This document shows, in pieces, positions 13,631 to 22,957 of a stretch of DNA of 32,068 bases. The notes under the pieces were generated by a model. The model worked only from the letters and a program-made list of their open reading frames with translations. It ran no database searches and was not told the DNA's origin. The stretch comes from Candidatus Omnitrophota bacterium (GTDB taxonomy: Bacteria; Omnitrophota; Gorgyraeia; Zapsychrales; Fredricksoniimonadaceae). The DNA lies in assembly GCA_015233145.1 (NCBI GenBank), contig JADFYI010000014.1:1-32068 (forward strand), written 5' to 3'. Position 1 is the stretch's first letter; the number at the start of each line of letters is the position of its first letter. The translations under genes were made by a program, and so were the position numbers.

Positions 13631-14647
13631 ATGAGAATAAGAAGATTATTTATTTTTGTAATGACTTTTGTTTTGGGAGTGGCCTTGATCGCTCCGGCGA
13701 TGGCCGAAGGCAAGGTCACGCTGCTTAACGTCTCTTATGACCCGACACGCGAGTTCTATCAGGGGTTTAACAAGGCCTTTTGTGACCATTGGCTCAAGGA
13801 AACAGGCACAACGGTTGAGGTCAACCAGTCTCATGGCGGCAGCGGCAAACAGGCCCGCGCTGTCATTGATGGGCTTGAGGCCGATGTTGTGACCCTGGCT
13901 CTGGCCTATGACATTGACGCTATTGCCCAGAAGACCAGCCTTATCCCCAAGGATTGGCAGGCAAGGCTTGCGTATAACAGCGCGCCCTACACCTCCACCA
14001 TTGTTTTTCTGGTGCGCAAGGGGAACCCCAAGAATATTAAAGACTGGGATGATCTTGTGAAACCCGGCGTTGCTGTGATTACGCCGAATCCAAAGACCTC
14101 TGGCGGCGCCCGCTGGAATTATCTTGCGGCCTGGGGTTACGCGCTCAAGAAATGGAATAACGATGATAATAAGGCCAGGGAGTTTGTGACCGCCCTTTTT
14201 AAAAACGTGCCGGTCCTTGATTCCGGTGCGCGCGGTTCGACCACAACATTCGTTGAGCGCAAGATCGGGGATGTGCTTATTGCCTGGGAGAATGAGGCGT
14301 ATCTTGTGGTGAAGCAATTGGCCCAGGGAGAGTATGAGATTGTCACGCCGTCTTTAAGCATTCTTGCGGAGCCGTCAATCGCTTTGGTTGACGGTAATGT
14401 TGACCGCCACGCTACGCGCAAGGTGGCCCAGGCTTATCTGGAATACCTGTATTCTCCCGAAGGCCAGGAGATCGCGGCTAAAAATTATTACCGTCCCCGC
14501 CTGAAAGCGGTTGCGGATAAGTATGTTTCACAGTTCCAGAAGGTGGAGTTGATCACGATTGATGAGGTCTTTGGCGGCTGGCAGAAAGCGCAGAAGACTC
14601 ATTTTGCGGATCAAGGGACCTTTGATCAAATCTATCAAGTAAATTGA
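13631..14647 (+). CDS. sbp: Sulfate-binding periplasmic protein of ABC importer
   Basis: A 338-residue periplasmic solute-binding protein. A signal peptide of about 25 residues ends at APAMA-EG. The mature part starts [19 protein letters not shown] and contains [20 protein letters not shown] and the later [24 protein letters not shown], all typical of the Sbp/CysP sulfate/thiosulfate family. It captures sulfate and hands it to CysT/CysW. The gene is followed by a heptamer-repeat element and then the two permease genes and the ATPase, completing the importer. Sulfate import could serve assimilation or dissimilatory sulfur metabolism; no reductase genes are in the window. Confidence 0.95.
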   Translation: MRIRRLFIFVMTFVLGVALIAPAMAEGKVTLLNVSYDPTREFYQGFNKAFCDHWLKETGTTVEVNQSHGGSGKQARAVIDGLEADVVTLALAYDIDAIAQKTSLIPKDWQARLAYNSAPYTSTIVFLVRKGNPKNIKDWDDLVKPGVAVITPNPKTSGGARWNYLAAWGYALKKWNNDDNKAREFVTALFKNVPVLDSGARGSTTTFVERKIGDVLIAWENEAYLVVKQLAQGEYEIVTPSLSILAEPSIALVDGNVDRHATRKVAQAYLEYLYSPEGQEIAAKNYYRPRLKAVADKYVSQFQKVELITIDEVFGGWQKAQKTHFADQGTFDQIYQVN

Positions 14648-14649
14648 GG

Positions 14650-14744
14650 AGCTATCAGCTTTCAGCTATCAGCCTTCAGCTTTGCAGGACAATTAGCGCT
14701 AATTATCCTACTGCTGATGGCTGACAGCCGATAGCTGACAGCTA
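14650..14744. repeat. Heptamer inverted-repeat element with palindromic core (copy 1)
   Basis: The left arm is built from AGCTATC/AGCTTTC-like heptamers (14650-14684), the core is AGGACAATTAGCGCTAATTATCCT-like (14686-14709, central AATTAGCGCTAATT perfectly palindromic), and the right arm is the complementary heptamers (CTGATGG CTGACAG CCGATAG CTGACAG). The whole element folds as one large imperfect hairpin filling the sbp-cysT gap. Confidence 0.85.
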
Positions 14745-14749
14745 GATAT

Positions 14750-15586
14750 ATGTCAAGACACTTCGTCAAACAAAGCATCCTACCCGGATTCTCGCTCTCT
14801 TTGGGGTTCACGATATTTTATCTGAGCCTTATCGTTTTAATTCCATTATCCATGATTTTTTTTAAGACCGCTTCCATGGGGTTTCCTGATTTTGTTCATG
14901 TCATCACTGCGCCGCGCACCCTGGCCGCTTACCGGTTGAGTTTTGGGACCGCGTTTGTGAGCGCGTGCATCAATGCCGTGTTCGGAGTCATTGTCGCGTG
15001 GGTTCTGGTGCGCTATTCTTTTCCGGGGAAAAGAATTGTTGACGCGCTGGTTGATTTTCCGTTAGCCCTTCCGACGGCTGTTGCAGGTATCGCGCTGACC
15101 GAACTCTATACGCCCACAGGATGGGTTGGGCAATATTTACAGGCCGCAGGGATCAAGGGCGCGTTCACTCCTTTTGGCATCACTATCGCGCTCACCTTTA
15201 TTGGCCTGCCGTTTGTGGTCAGGACCATTCAGCCGGTCTTGGAGGATATTGACCCCCAGATCGAAGAAGCCGCAGCCTCTTTGGGAGCCAACCGCTGGCA
15301 GACACTCACAAAGGTCATTTTTCCGGTGATCGTTCCGGCAGTTTTGACAGGAGTGACCCTGGCCTTTGCCAGGGGCATTGGCGAATACGGTTCAGTCATT
15401 TTTATTGCCGGGAACATGCCCATGAAGACCGAGATCGCGCCGCTTCTTATCATGACCAAACTCGAACAGTATGACTACACGGGCGCAACAGCCATTGCCA
15501 TCGGCATGCTCGTGATTTCATTTTTGCTTTTAGCGGCCGCGAATTTTTTTCAGTGGTTAACGTCCAGGAATTTAGGGAAAGCGTAG
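14750..15586 (+). CDS. cysT: Sulfate ABC transporter permease CysT
   Basis: A 278-residue inner-membrane permease with six predicted helices. The ABC permease EAA loop reads EEAAASLGANRWQTLTKVIF (about residues 172-191), and the end GEYGSVIFIAGNMPMKTEIA is characteristic of CysT/CysU. Together with CysW it forms the sulfate channel energised by CysA. The first start codon after the repeat element is ATG 14750; no strong ribosome-binding site is present because the repeat runs to within a few bases. CysW follows after 7 bases. Confidence 0.95.
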   Translation: MSRHFVKQSILPGFSLSLGFTIFYLSLIVLIPLSMIFFKTASMGFPDFVHVITAPRTLAAYRLSFGTAFVSACINAVFGVIVAWVLVRYSFPGKRIVDALVDFPLALPTAVAGIALTELYTPTGWVGQYLQAAGIKGAFTPFGITIALTFIGLPFVVRTIQPVLEDIDPQIEEAAASLGANRWQTLTKVIFPVIVPAVLTGVTLAFARGIGEYGSVIFIAGNMPMKTEIAPLLIMTKLEQYDYTGATAIAIGMLVISFLLLAAANFFQWLTSRNLGKA

Positions 15587-15593
15587 GGATATC

Positions 15594-16418
15594 ATGAGTG
15601 CGCGTACAGAACCCAGGATTGTCAGGTATTTTTTGATCTCGATAGCCCTGGCTTTTTTTGGCCTTTTTATTGTTCTGCCCCTGATTTGCGTTTTTCATAA
15701 TGCGTTTGCCAAGGGCTGGGTATTTTACCTGAAGACCTTGGAGCAGCCGGATGCGCTCGCGGCCATGAAAATGACCCTGATTGCGGCTGCCGTGGCTGTG
15801 CCTCTTAATTTGATATTCGGGGTGGCTGCCTCCTGGGCAATCGCCAAGTTTGAGTTTAAAGGCAAGGGGCTTCTTTTGTCGCTCATTGACCTTCCGCTTT
15901 CCGTGTCGCCCGTGATCGCGGGGCTTATTTTTATCCTGCTATTCGGCGCACAGGGGTTTTTAGGGCCTTGGCTCATTGCGCATAATATCCGGATCATTTT
16001 TGCCATGCCGGGGATTATTTTGGCCACAATTTTTGTCACATTTCCCATGGTTGCCCGCGAGCTTATTCCTGTCATGAAATCGCAGGGTAATGAAGAAGAA
16101 GAAGCGGCCATCACCCTGGGCGCCAGCGGGTGGAAAACGTTTTGGATGATTTCAGTCCCCAATATTCGCTGGGGGATTCTGTATGGAATCATCCTGTGCA
16201 ATGCGCGTGCCATGGGGGAGTTTGGTGCGGTCTCGGTAGTCTCTGGCCATATCCGGGGGCTCACAAATACCTTACCGTTACACGTTGAGATTTTGTATAA
16301 CGAATATCAATCCGCCGCAGCCTTTGCCACAGCATCGGTCCTGGCGCTTTTGGCCATTATCACCTTGATTGCCAAAAGTGCGGTCGAGGCGACCATTCGA
16401 CAGGGGCAGCGGCAGTAA
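15594..16418 (+). CDS. cysW: Sulfate ABC transporter permease CysW
   Basis: A 274-residue inner-membrane permease, partner of CysT. Its EAA loop is EEEEAAITLGASGWKTFWMI, and the C-terminal stretch ARAMGEFGAVSVVSGHIRG followed by LPLHVEILYNEY is the usual CysW signature. Five to six membrane helices are evident. GTAGGGAT before ATG 15594 can act as ribosome-binding site. It is separated from cysA by a short core-less heptamer repeat (16426-16479). The two permeases plus Sbp and CysA make a complete importer. Confidence 0.95.
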   Translation: MSARTEPRIVRYFLISIALAFFGLFIVLPLICVFHNAFAKGWVFYLKTLEQPDALAAMKMTLIAAAVAVPLNLIFGVAASWAIAKFEFKGKGLLLSLIDLPLSVSPVIAGLIFILLFGAQGFLGPWLIAHNIRIIFAMPGIILATIFVTFPMVARELIPVMKSQGNEEEEAAITLGASGWKTFWMISVPNIRWGILYGIILCNARAMGEFGAVSVVSGHIRGLTNTLPLHVEILYNEYQSAAAFATASVLALLAIITLIAKSAVEATIRQGQRQ

Positions 16419-16425
16419 AAATGCA

Positions 16426-16479
16426 GAGCTGACAGCTGAAAGCTGACGGCTGATAGCTTCTTTGCTGAAAGCAGAAAGC
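16426..16479. repeat. Heptamer repeat element, core-less (copy 2)
   Basis: Runs of AGCTGACAGCTGAAAGCTGA type heptamers fill the gap between cysW and cysA. It resembles the right arm of the other copies and lacks the AATTAGCGCTAATT core and a full left arm. Confidence 0.8.
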
Positions 16480-16483
16480 ACAT

Positions 16484-17551
16484 ATGGGTATCGAGTTAAA
16501 AAATGTATACAAAAAATTCGGCGACTTCAAGGCTTTGGATGATGTGAGCCTCAAGGTCGATGACGGCGAATTGCTGGCGCTGTTAGGGCCTTCCGGTTCT
16601 GGAAAAACCACGCTGTTGCGCGTTGTTGCGGGCCTTGATTTTTTTGATGAAGGCCAGGTCCTTTTCAGCGGCCGCGACGCGCAGAATCAGAAGGCGCGTG
16701 AGCGCGGGGTCGGGTTTGTTTTTCAGCATTATGCCCTTTTCCGGCACATGACGGTTTTTGATAATATCGCTTTTGGGCTGAACGTTCAGCCGCGCAAAAC
16801 ACGGCCTTCACGCCAGGAGATCAGGGCCAAGGTCATGGAGCTCTTGAAACTGGTCCAGCTCGAGTGGCTGGCTGAGCGTTACCCCTGGCAGCTCTCCGGC
16901 GGCCAGCGCCAGAGGATTGCGCTCGCAAGGGCCCTGGCGGTTCGGCCCAAAGTCCTTCTCCTCGATGAGCCGTTCGGGTCGCTGGACGCTCAAGTCAGGA
17001 AAGAACTTCGTGCCTGGTTAAGGCGTTTTCATGACGAGTTTCATATCACAACCATTTTTGTCACCCATGACCAGGAAGAGGCCCTGGAGGTTGCAGACCG
17101 GATTGTGGTCATGAATAAAGGCAGGATTGAACAGGCCGGAACTCCCGAGGATGTTTATCATAATCCGGTCAATGCCTTTGTCCTCAGTTTTTTGGGGAAT
17201 GTCAATTTTTTCCACTGCCGGCTGGAAGAGGGAAAGGCTGTGATCGGCAACACCACCCTGGAGGTCCCTGGCTTGTCTGTCGACAAGCCGCAGCCAGCCA
17301 AGCTGTATGTGCGTCCGAATCAGTTCAAGGTCTCTCGGGTCTTTTCAAAGGCAGCGTTCAAGGCTGTTGTTGAGTACGTGAATCCGGCCGGGACCATTGT
17401 GAAGATTAACCTCAAAACCGAGTCAGGCGAGCGGATCTATGTGGAAATAACTCAGGAAGAGCTGAAACAGCTTAAGATCCGAAAGCAGGAAAAGGTTTAT
17501 GTGAGCCTCAAGGACGTTTCTTATTCAGAATATGTCAAAGATAATTCGTAG
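16484..17551 (+). CDS. cysA: Sulfate ABC transporter ATP-binding protein CysA
   Basis: A 355-residue cytoplasmic ATPase. Walker A is GPSGSGKTT (residues 35-43), the ABC signature is [15 protein letters not shown], Walker B is [16 protein letters not shown] and the switch His is in [10 protein letters not shown]. The C-terminal third (from about residue 235) is the regulatory TOBE-type domain of the CysA/MalK group ([13 protein letters not shown]). It powers the importer formed by CysT and CysW. The gene ends directly in another heptamer element, which separates it from the signalling genes. Confidence 0.95.
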   Translation: MGIELKNVYKKFGDFKALDDVSLKVDDGELLALLGPSGSGKTTLLRVVAGLDFFDEGQVLFSGRDAQNQKARERGVGFVFQHYALFRHMTVFDNIAFGLNVQPRKTRPSRQEIRAKVMELLKLVQLEWLAERYPWQLSGGQRQRIALARALAVRPKVLLLDEPFGSLDAQVRKELRAWLRRFHDEFHITTIFVTHDQEEALEVADRIVVMNKGRIEQAGTPEDVYHNPVNAFVLSFLGNVNFFHCRLEEGKAVIGNTTLEVPGLSVDKPQPAKLYVRPNQFKVSRVFSKAAFKAVVEYVNPAGTIVKINLKTESGERIYVEITQEELKQLKIRKQEKVYVSLKDVSYSEYVKDNS

Positions 17552-17608
17552 CTATCGGCTTTCAGCTATCAGCTGTCAGCTCTCAGCTGCTGAAGGCTGA
17601 CAGCTAGT
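17550..17608. repeat. Heptamer inverted-repeat element, core-less (copy 3)
   Basis: Left-arm units AGCTATC GGCTTTC AGCTATC AGCTGTC AGCTCTC face right-arm units GCTGAAGGCTGACAGCT. It starts on the last bases of the cysA stop codon and fills the gap to the phosphatase gene. Confidence 0.8.
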
Positions 17609-17619
17609 ATAGGCTAATT

Positions 17620-19482
17620 ATGTACCAGAAAATATTATACATTTTGACCCTGGCAACAGCAGTTGTTCTTCTGTTATGCGGCTCCTGGTTCCATGCCTTT
17701 GAGAAAAATGAGCTCGACACACTGGATTTGAGATTCCATCTGCGCCCAACGATCGCCAGAACCGACAAGGTTGTTATCATTGAGATTGATAACAACACCA
17801 TCAAAAAGATCGGCCAGTTTCCTTTTCACCGCGGTTATCATGCCAAACTCATTGATGCCCTTTCCGGCGCTGGCGCAAGGGCCGTTGTCTTTGATATTTT
17901 CTTCAGCGAACCCCAGAAAGGTGATGCCGACCTTTTGGCAGCCATGCGCGCGGCAGGGAATGTTTATCTGCCTTATGTTTTTGAACTGGCCCCTTATGAG
18001 GGCCGCGGGATGGCCCATGCTGTCAAATATTCCGCACAAAACCTTCCAGAGCTCACAAGCGCTGCCAAAGCCACAGGGTATATCAATGTCATTGCTGATG
18101 CTGATGGGAAATTCAGGAGGGTGCCGCCTTACGTCCAATATGAAGGCAGGAAATATCCGGCCATGGCCCTTTTGCTCAGTTCAGATTATCTGGCAACAGA
18201 CTTGAGCCATCAAAAAATACCGCTTGATGAGAACGCGAACCTGATTATTAATTTTGCAGGCAAGTGGGTGGATGCGTATCAGCATTATTCTTTTGGCGAT
18301 ATTCTGCAATCCTATGAGGCGTTGTCCAAGGGGAAAAAACCTGTGCTGGATTTAAATATTTTTAAAGACAAGGTCTGCCTTGTCGGATATACGGCCGATG
18401 GGACCACAGACCTGCATCCGAGCCCGCTGGAGCCGCTGTATCCTTCCATCGGGATTCACGCGGATATTTTCAATTCCATCCTGTATAAGAAATTTATTAC
18501 CCAGGCCTCCAGGGGGATAAACCTGGTTATTCTTATTGGCCTCTCGTTATTGATCCTGGCCTCCTCGCTCAAGGCCGCGCCCTTGCAGGCCTTTGGGCTT
18601 CTTGTGGAGATCAATGCTGTTTTTTTGCTCGTGAGCGTCACGTTTTTTAACAGGCTTGGCGTCTGGGTGGATGTGTTCTATCCTCTTTTGGTCACAACCC
18701 TTTTGTATCTTTTCTGCACGCTCTACAGGTCTATTCTTCACTTCAAGGAACGGATCACTCTGGAAAGCGAACTGAAAATTGCCAAACAAATCCAGGAAAG
18801 CTTTGTGCCAAAGGCCTTGCCGGAAGTCAATGAAATTGACATCGCGGCCACCATGCTCACAGCCCGTGAGGTTGGGGGCGACCTTTACGATGTCATTAAA
18901 TTCGATAATAACAAGGTCGGCATCATGATTGGGGATGTGATGGGCAAGGGCATCCCGGCCAGCCTTTTTATGGCCATGGCCGCAACGTCCTTCAAGTTTT
19001 TTGCCAAGCCAGAGATCCTTCCAAACCAGACATTATTGGATTTGAATGAAAAGATCATCCGCGAAACTCCGTCTGACCGTTTTGTCACGCTTTATTACAG
19101 CCTGTTTGACTTTAAAAATCGCGTCATGTTTTATGCGAATGGCGGGCATTTGCCTGTCTTGTACCTGGCCAGAGGTGAGAAAGCCCTCAGCCTTGATGTT
19201 GATGACGGCCTGCCTTTGGGCATGATGAAGGGCCCTTATTCAGGCCGTGAGATAAAATTTGACCGCGGAGACATCTTTATCTATTATACGGACGGCATTA
19301 TTGAGGCAAAAAACGCCAGGTCAGAAATGTATGGTGTTCTCAGGCTCTCCGCTTTTGTAGAAATGAACAGGAGCCTCACGGCAAAGGAATTGCGCGACGG
19401 TGTGGTCAATGATGTGATGAAATTCCTGGGCAAACAAAAGCCCCAGGATGATATTACCCTTATCACTATTAAGGTTGTCTAA
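17620..19482 (+). CDS. CHASE2-SpoIIE/PP2C-type serine phosphatase (membrane sensor)
   Basis: A 620-residue membrane protein. After an N-terminal helix (about residues 3-20), a CHASE2 extracytoplasmic sensor domain spans about 30-290 (TDKVVIIEIDNNTIKKIGQF, RAVVFDIFFSEP, GRKYPAMALL, DKVCLVGYTADGTTDLHPSP). Three further helices (about 295-375) lead through a short coiled-coil linker (RITLESELKIAKQIQESFVP) into a PP2C/SpoIIE phosphatase domain (about 400-620) with metal-binding Asp421 in EVGGDLYDV and Asp439 in IGDVMGKGIPASL, plus YANGGHLPVLY and YYTDGIIEAK. Such phosphatases dephosphorylate STAS anti-anti-sigma proteins in response to a periplasmic signal. The adjacent STAS gene (AAGGAGG spacing, 13 bases downstream) is its probable substrate. 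Confidence 0.92.
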   Translation: MYQKILYILTLATAVVLLLCGSWFHAFEKNELDTLDLRFHLRPTIARTDKVVIIEIDNNTIKKIGQFPFHRGYHAKLIDALSGAGARAVVFDIFFSEPQKGDADLLAAMRAAGNVYLPYVFELAPYEGRGMAHAVKYSAQNLPELTSAAKATGYINVIADADGKFRRVPPYVQYEGRKYPAMALLLSSDYLATDLSHQKIPLDENANLIINFAGKWVDAYQHYSFGDILQSYEALSKGKKPVLDLNIFKDKVCLVGYTADGTTDLHPSPLEPLYPSIGIHADIFNSILYKKFITQASRGINLVILIGLSLLILASSLKAAPLQAFGLLVEINAVFLLVSVTFFNRLGVWVDVFYPLLVTTLLYLFCTLYRSILHFKERITLESELKIAKQIQESFVPKALPEVNEIDIAATMLTAREVGGDLYDVIKFDNNKVGIMIGDVMGKGIPASLFMAMAATSFKFFAKPEILPNQTLLDLNEKIIRETPSDRFVTLYYSLFDFKNRVMFYANGGHLPVLYLARGEKALSLDVDDGLPLGMMKGPYSGREIKFDRGDIFIYYTDGIIEAKNARSEMYGVLRLSAFVEMNRSLTAKELRDGVVNDVMKFLGKQKPQDDITLITIKVV

Positions 19483-19495
19483 GGAGGAAGCAATA

Positions 19496-19828
19496 ATGGA
19501 TATCAAGGTCGAGAAGATCAATGATATTGCGCTTGTCACACTGTCCGGTGAGCTAAACATGGACAATTCCAATACCTTGCGCGAGGCCTTTAAGAAGATT
19601 TTAAAAGAAATGAATACAAAGGTCTTGGTGGATTTTGAAAAGCTTTCTTTTATTGACAGTTCGGGGATAGCGACGCTTATCGAGATGTTCCAGAACCTTG
19701 AGAAGGTTAAGGGGCGCCTATGCCTGTGTCAGGTTAATAAAAGAATTATTGGAATTTTTGAGATCACAAAAGTCCACAAACTTTTCGGCATATTTGAGAA
19801 CCGACAAGAGGCTTTAAGGAGTTTTTAA
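19496..19828 (+). CDS. STAS-domain anti-sigma factor antagonist (copy 1)
   Basis: A 110-residue SpoIIAA/RsbV-like STAS protein. The conserved phosphorylation loop is LSFIDSSGIATLIE with Ser55/Ser56, and the N-terminal strand is IALVTLSGELNMDNS. In partner switching such proteins bind the anti-sigma kinase when dephosphorylated. ATG 19496 is preceded by AAGGAGGAAG and fits the family start; longer in-frame extensions enter the phosphatase gene. It is a close paralogue of the STAS protein at 22624, with the same length and same ending (EALRSF). It lies directly before mlaE, so it could instead or also play the MlaB role, a STAS subunit of the Mla ABC transporter. Confidence 0.92.
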   Translation: MDIKVEKINDIALVTLSGELNMDNSNTLREAFKKILKEMNTKVLVDFEKLSFIDSSGIATLIEMFQNLEKVKGRLCLCQVNKRIIGIFEITKVHKLFGIFENRQEALRSF

Positions 19829-19830
19829 AG

Positions 19831-20652
19831 ATGAGCGAGCAGCGCGGGTTTTCCATTTTCAAGAAATCAGAAGAGATCGGCACCCTTGTTTTGAGCGCTT
19901 GGCGTGTGTTTACGGAAGGCGCGGGCCTTTTTTTAGAAACGCTTTATTGGATTTTTATCGGCCCCTTTAAGGGCAAGAGTGTTGATTTCAAGGCGCTTTT
20001 CCAGCAAATGGTTTTCATGGGGTACGAATCGGTCAAGATCGTGTTTTTTGTCACTTTTTTTACCGGCATTGTGTTGGCCATGCAGTCAGCGCATCAGTTA
20101 AGCAAGATGGGCGGAACTATTTATGTGGCGAGCCTTGTGACAATTTCGCTTTGCCGCGAGCTGGGCCCGGTTTTGACAGCCCTGGTCCTGGCCGGGCGTA
20201 TCGGGGCTTCAATCACTGCAGAGATAGGGTCCATGAAGGTCAACGAACAGATTGAAGCGCTCGACACCATGGGGATCAATCCGGTCCGCTATCTGGTTGT
20301 CCCAAAGTTCTTGGCGCTATTGTTCATGCTGCCGATTTTGACGGTCTTAGGGGACGCCTCAGGGATGCTGGGCGGTTACATGATCGGCGTTTATAATTTA
20401 AAAATCAATGCCGGGCTTTATGTGCAGACAGCGTTTAAATTCTTGACGATCAAGGATATTTACACCGGCCTTTCCAAAAGTTTGGTTTTTGCCATCATCA
20501 TCACCATGGTAGGGGTTTATCAGGGGTTAAAAACCAATGGCGGCGCGGTCGGGGTTGGCCGGGCCACAACGATCAGTGTGGTGGTCAGTTTTATCATGAT
20601 CATCCTTGCCGATTGTGTCATGACTGGAATTTATTTTTTTGTGAAGATGTGA
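19831..20652 (+). CDS. mlaE: MlaE-type ABC transporter permease (lipid transport)
   Basis: A 273-residue inner-membrane permease of the MlaE/YrbE family. Typical segments are TFFTGIVLAMQSAHQLSKMG, SLCRELGPVLTALVLAGRIG, ITAEIGSMKVNEQIEALDTM and INPVRYLVVPKFLALLFMLP, which form the reentrant and EAA-like core. With MlaF and MlaD it moves phospholipids or other lipids between inner and outer membranes, implying a Gram-negative envelope. It starts 2 bases after the STAS stop and ends 1 base before mlaF, a tight operon. The N-terminal 40 residues are an amphipathic extension. Confidence 0.94.
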   Translation: MSEQRGFSIFKKSEEIGTLVLSAWRVFTEGAGLFLETLYWIFIGPFKGKSVDFKALFQQMVFMGYESVKIVFFVTFFTGIVLAMQSAHQLSKMGGTIYVASLVTISLCRELGPVLTALVLAGRIGASITAEIGSMKVNEQIEALDTMGINPVRYLVVPKFLALLFMLPILTVLGDASGMLGGYMIGVYNLKINAGLYVQTAFKFLTIKDIYTGLSKSLVFAIIITMVGVYQGLKTNGGAVGVGRATTISVVVSFIMIILADCVMTGIYFFVKM

Positions 20653-20653
20653 T

Positions 20654-21421
20654 ATGGCCAATTCATCCGATATTATTCTTTCTGTCCGCCAAATCGAGAA
20701 GACTTATCACGGCCGCCGTGTGCTCGAGAATGTGTCCTTTGACGTGCGCCGAGGCGAGGTTTTTGTCATCATGGGCGGTTCAGGCTGCGGAAAAAGCACA
20801 ATGCTGAGGATCATGGCCGGCGGGGTGCCGCCGACTTCAGGCAAGGTTTTTTTTAACGGCCAGGATATGAGCGCTGTCAAAGGTGAGGCGCGGGAAAAAA
20901 TCCGCCGGCGCTTTGGCATGAGTTTCCAGTCTGCCGCGCTTCTGGATTACCTGACTGTGGAGGAAAACGTCAGTTTGCCGATCAAGGAGCACACCAGGCT
21001 CGCGGCCAATATTATCAGCATCATGGCGCAGACGAAATTGAACTTAGTGGGCCTTCAGGGGTTTGCCAAATTCCTGCCGGATGAGCTTTCCGGCGGCATG
21101 CGCAAGCGCGCCGGCCTGGCCCGGGCCATTGCCATGGACCCGGAGATCGTTTTTTATGATGAGCCGACAGCAGGCCTCGATCCGGTTGTTTGCGCGGTCG
21201 TAGACCAGTTAATCCTGGACTTGACCAAAAAACTTCAGATTACCTCCATTGTTGTCACGCATAATATGGAAAGCGTGTTTCGGATTGCTGACCGCGTGGC
21301 CATGCTTTATCAAGGCCGGCTTTTGCAGGTTGGCACGGCTGAGGAGATTAAAAATACGGCTGACCCTGTTGTCCAGCAGTTTATCCGCGGCAACATTGAA
21401 GGCCCGATTCAGATGTCATAA
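20654..21421 (+). CDS. mlaF: MlaF-type ABC transporter ATP-binding protein
   Basis: A 255-residue cytoplasmic ATPase. Walker A is GGSGCGKST (about residues 40-48), the signature is LSGGMRKRAGLARAIA, Walker B is EIVFYDEPTAGLDPVV and the switch His is in VVTHNMESV. The GGMRKR signature variant is typical for the MlaF/Ttg2A group. It energises the lipid transporter with MlaE. The C-terminus (IEGPIQMS) is close to the end of standard family members. mlaD follows after about 20 bases. Confidence 0.95.
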   Translation: MANSSDIILSVRQIEKTYHGRRVLENVSFDVRRGEVFVIMGGSGCGKSTMLRIMAGGVPPTSGKVFFNGQDMSAVKGEAREKIRRRFGMSFQSAALLDYLTVEENVSLPIKEHTRLAANIISIMAQTKLNLVGLQGFAKFLPDELSGGMRKRAGLARAIAMDPEIVFYDEPTAGLDPVVCAVVDQLILDLTKKLQITSIVVTHNMESVFRIADRVAMLYQGRLLQVGTAEEIKNTADPVVQQFIRGNIEGPIQMS

Positions 21422-21441
21422 TTTGAAAAAAAGGAATGGGT

Positions 21442-22170
21442 ATGCGGATTAATAATGAGACAAAAATCGGGTTAATGGTGATTGTGGGTGCTGTTATTTT
21501 GCTCGGCATCACGGTCAAGGCCGGAAATTTTAAATTCAAGAAAGACGGCTACCGGATTGTAACAGCTTTTAATGATATTGACGGCGTCAGCCGTAACTCG
21601 CCGGTCATGCTCAATGGGCTGGAAATTGGGGTTGTGGAGGATATCCAGATTAAATACGGGCCAGACCAGACGGCCATGGAATTGACATTATGGCTGAATA
21701 ATACAGCGAAGCTCAAAGACGGGGCCAGGGCCATGATCAAGAACCTTGGGTTTATGGGCGAAAAATACATTGCCCTCACAGCGGGTGACCCGCACGCCGC
21801 GTATCTTCAGCCAGGAGCCACAATCCCTGGCCAGGCGCCAATAGATTTTAATCAGCTGATGAACGATGGCCATGAATTTTTGGGCAAAGCCAATGAAATC
21901 GCTTCCAATATCGATCAGCGCTTAAAAACGAATCAAAAGAACATTGACGATAGCCTGGCCAATCTTAACGTGACCATGACGCATATGTCGTCTTTGACAG
22001 AGCATCTCGACAAGATTGTGTCTGTGCATGAAGCTAATATTGATAACATTTTAACCAATTTCGATGCCATGTCGCTTCATTTGAAGGGCGCTTCGGGCAA
22101 TCTGGAAGAGATGTCGGCTGATCTCAAAAGAAATCCATGGAAGCTCTTGTTCCGTGCCAAGGAAAAATAG
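21442..22170 (+). CDS. mlaD: MlaD-type MCE-domain lipid-binding protein
   Basis: A 242-residue protein with an N-terminal membrane anchor (about residues 8-26, KIGLMVIVGAVILLGITV). An MCE domain follows (about 35-115: YRIVTAFNDIDGVSRNSPVM, LNGLEIGVVEDIQI, KNLGFMGEKYIALTAG), then a long helical region ending near the C-terminus. MCE proteins form hexameric lipid-binding rings on the periplasmic face of the inner membrane. The start at ATG 21442 is preferred over ATG 21436 because AAGGA lies 6-7 bases before it. It completes the MlaEFD transporter; MlaB would be supplied by one of the STAS genes, while MlaC and MlaA homologues are not in the window. Confidence 0.93.
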   Translation: MRINNETKIGLMVIVGAVILLGITVKAGNFKFKKDGYRIVTAFNDIDGVSRNSPVMLNGLEIGVVEDIQIKYGPDQTAMELTLWLNNTAKLKDGARAMIKNLGFMGEKYIALTAGDPHAAYLQPGATIPGQAPIDFNQLMNDGHEFLGKANEIASNIDQRLKTNQKNIDDSLANLNVTMTHMSSLTEHLDKIVSVHEANIDNILTNFDAMSLHLKGASGNLEEMSADLKRNPWKLLFRAKEK

Positions 22171-22200
22171 TGGCCACAAGCGGAATAATATAAAGGAAAT

Positions 22201-22611
22201 ATGACTGTTACAAAGATTGTTGATGATAATATCCCTTCAAAACTGGACCTTGTTCCAGGGTTTATCACTGCAGTTCTTGAGAAGTTGCAGGTTTTACATC
22301 TGGATGAGGATGAGGTTTTTGCCTTAAAGCTTTGCCTGTATGAAGCCCTTGTGAATGCCATTAAGCATGGTAATAAAGAGAAGAGCGATCAGGCGGTGCA
22401 TGTTATTGTCAAAACAAATAAGAAAAAAATCATCCTGGAGGTGACAGATCAGGGCCATGGCTTTGATTTTACCAGGATCCCCAACCCGACCACAGAAGAA
22501 AATATCGGGAAGTTTCATGGCCGGGGCGTGTATTTGATCCAGAATTCAATGGATTCTGTTAAGTTTCTTAACGGAGGGCGGACCATTCAAATGGTCAAGG
22601 TGATAAAGTAG
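22201..22611 (+). CDS. RsbW/SpoIIAB-like anti-sigma ATPase (serine kinase)
   Basis: A 136-residue GHKL-ATPase of the anti-sigma kinase type. The N box is LYEALVNAIKHGNK (about residues 48-61), the G1 box VTDQGHGFDF and the G2 region GKFHGRGVYLIQNSMD. Such proteins hold a sigma factor or other target inactive and phosphorylate a STAS partner. It sits between mlaD and the second STAS gene and 12 bases before the latter, which together with the SpoIIE phosphatase makes a complete partner-switching module. No sigma factor is encoded in the window, so the target is either elsewhere or not a sigma factor. Confidence 0.92.
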   Translation: MTVTKIVDDNIPSKLDLVPGFITAVLEKLQVLHLDEDEVFALKLCLYEALVNAIKHGNKEKSDQAVHVIVKTNKKKIILEVTDQGHGFDFTRIPNPTTEENIGKFHGRGVYLIQNSMDSVKFLNGGRTIQMVKVIK

Positions 22612-22623
22612 GAGGCAGTGAAA

Positions 22624-22956
22624 GTGGAAATCAGTCTTGAAAAAATTAACGACATTACGCTCGTTTCTTTGAACGGCGAGCTGAATCTGGATAATACCCA
22701 CCGGGTTCGGGAGGCGTTTAAGAAGATATTAAAACAGAGGAAGGCCAAGGTCCTGCTTGATTTTGATAATGTTCCTTTTATTGACAGTTCCGGGATTGCC
22801 CTCCTTATCGAGATTGTCCAGGCTTTTGGGAAAAGCAATGGCGCCATGTGCTTGTGCCATGTGAACAAAAAGATCCTTTCTGTCTTTGAGATCACGAAAG
22901 TCAGCAAGTTATTCAACATTTTTGACAGTCATGAAGAAGCATTAAGGAGTTTTTAA
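22624..22956 (+). CDS. STAS-domain anti-sigma factor antagonist (copy 2)
   Basis: A 110-residue STAS protein closely related to the one at 19496: MEISLEKINDITLVSLNGEL aligns with MDIKVEKINDIALVTLSGEL, and the phosphorylation loop PFIDSSGIALLIE has Ser55/Ser56. GTG 22624 is selected because it aligns exactly with the paralogue's start and is 8 bases after GGAGG; GTG 22618 would be only 2 bases from it. It is the likely phosphorylation substrate of the RsbW-like ATPase directly upstream. Two STAS copies suggest one serves the sigma-type switch and the other the lipid transporter, but which is which cannot be seen. Confidence 0.92.
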   Translation: MEISLEKINDITLVSLNGELNLDNTHRVREAFKKILKQRKAKVLLDFDNVPFIDSSGIALLIEIVQAFGKSNGAMCLCHVNKKILSVFEITKVSKLFNIFDSHEEALRSF

Positions 22957-22957
22957 G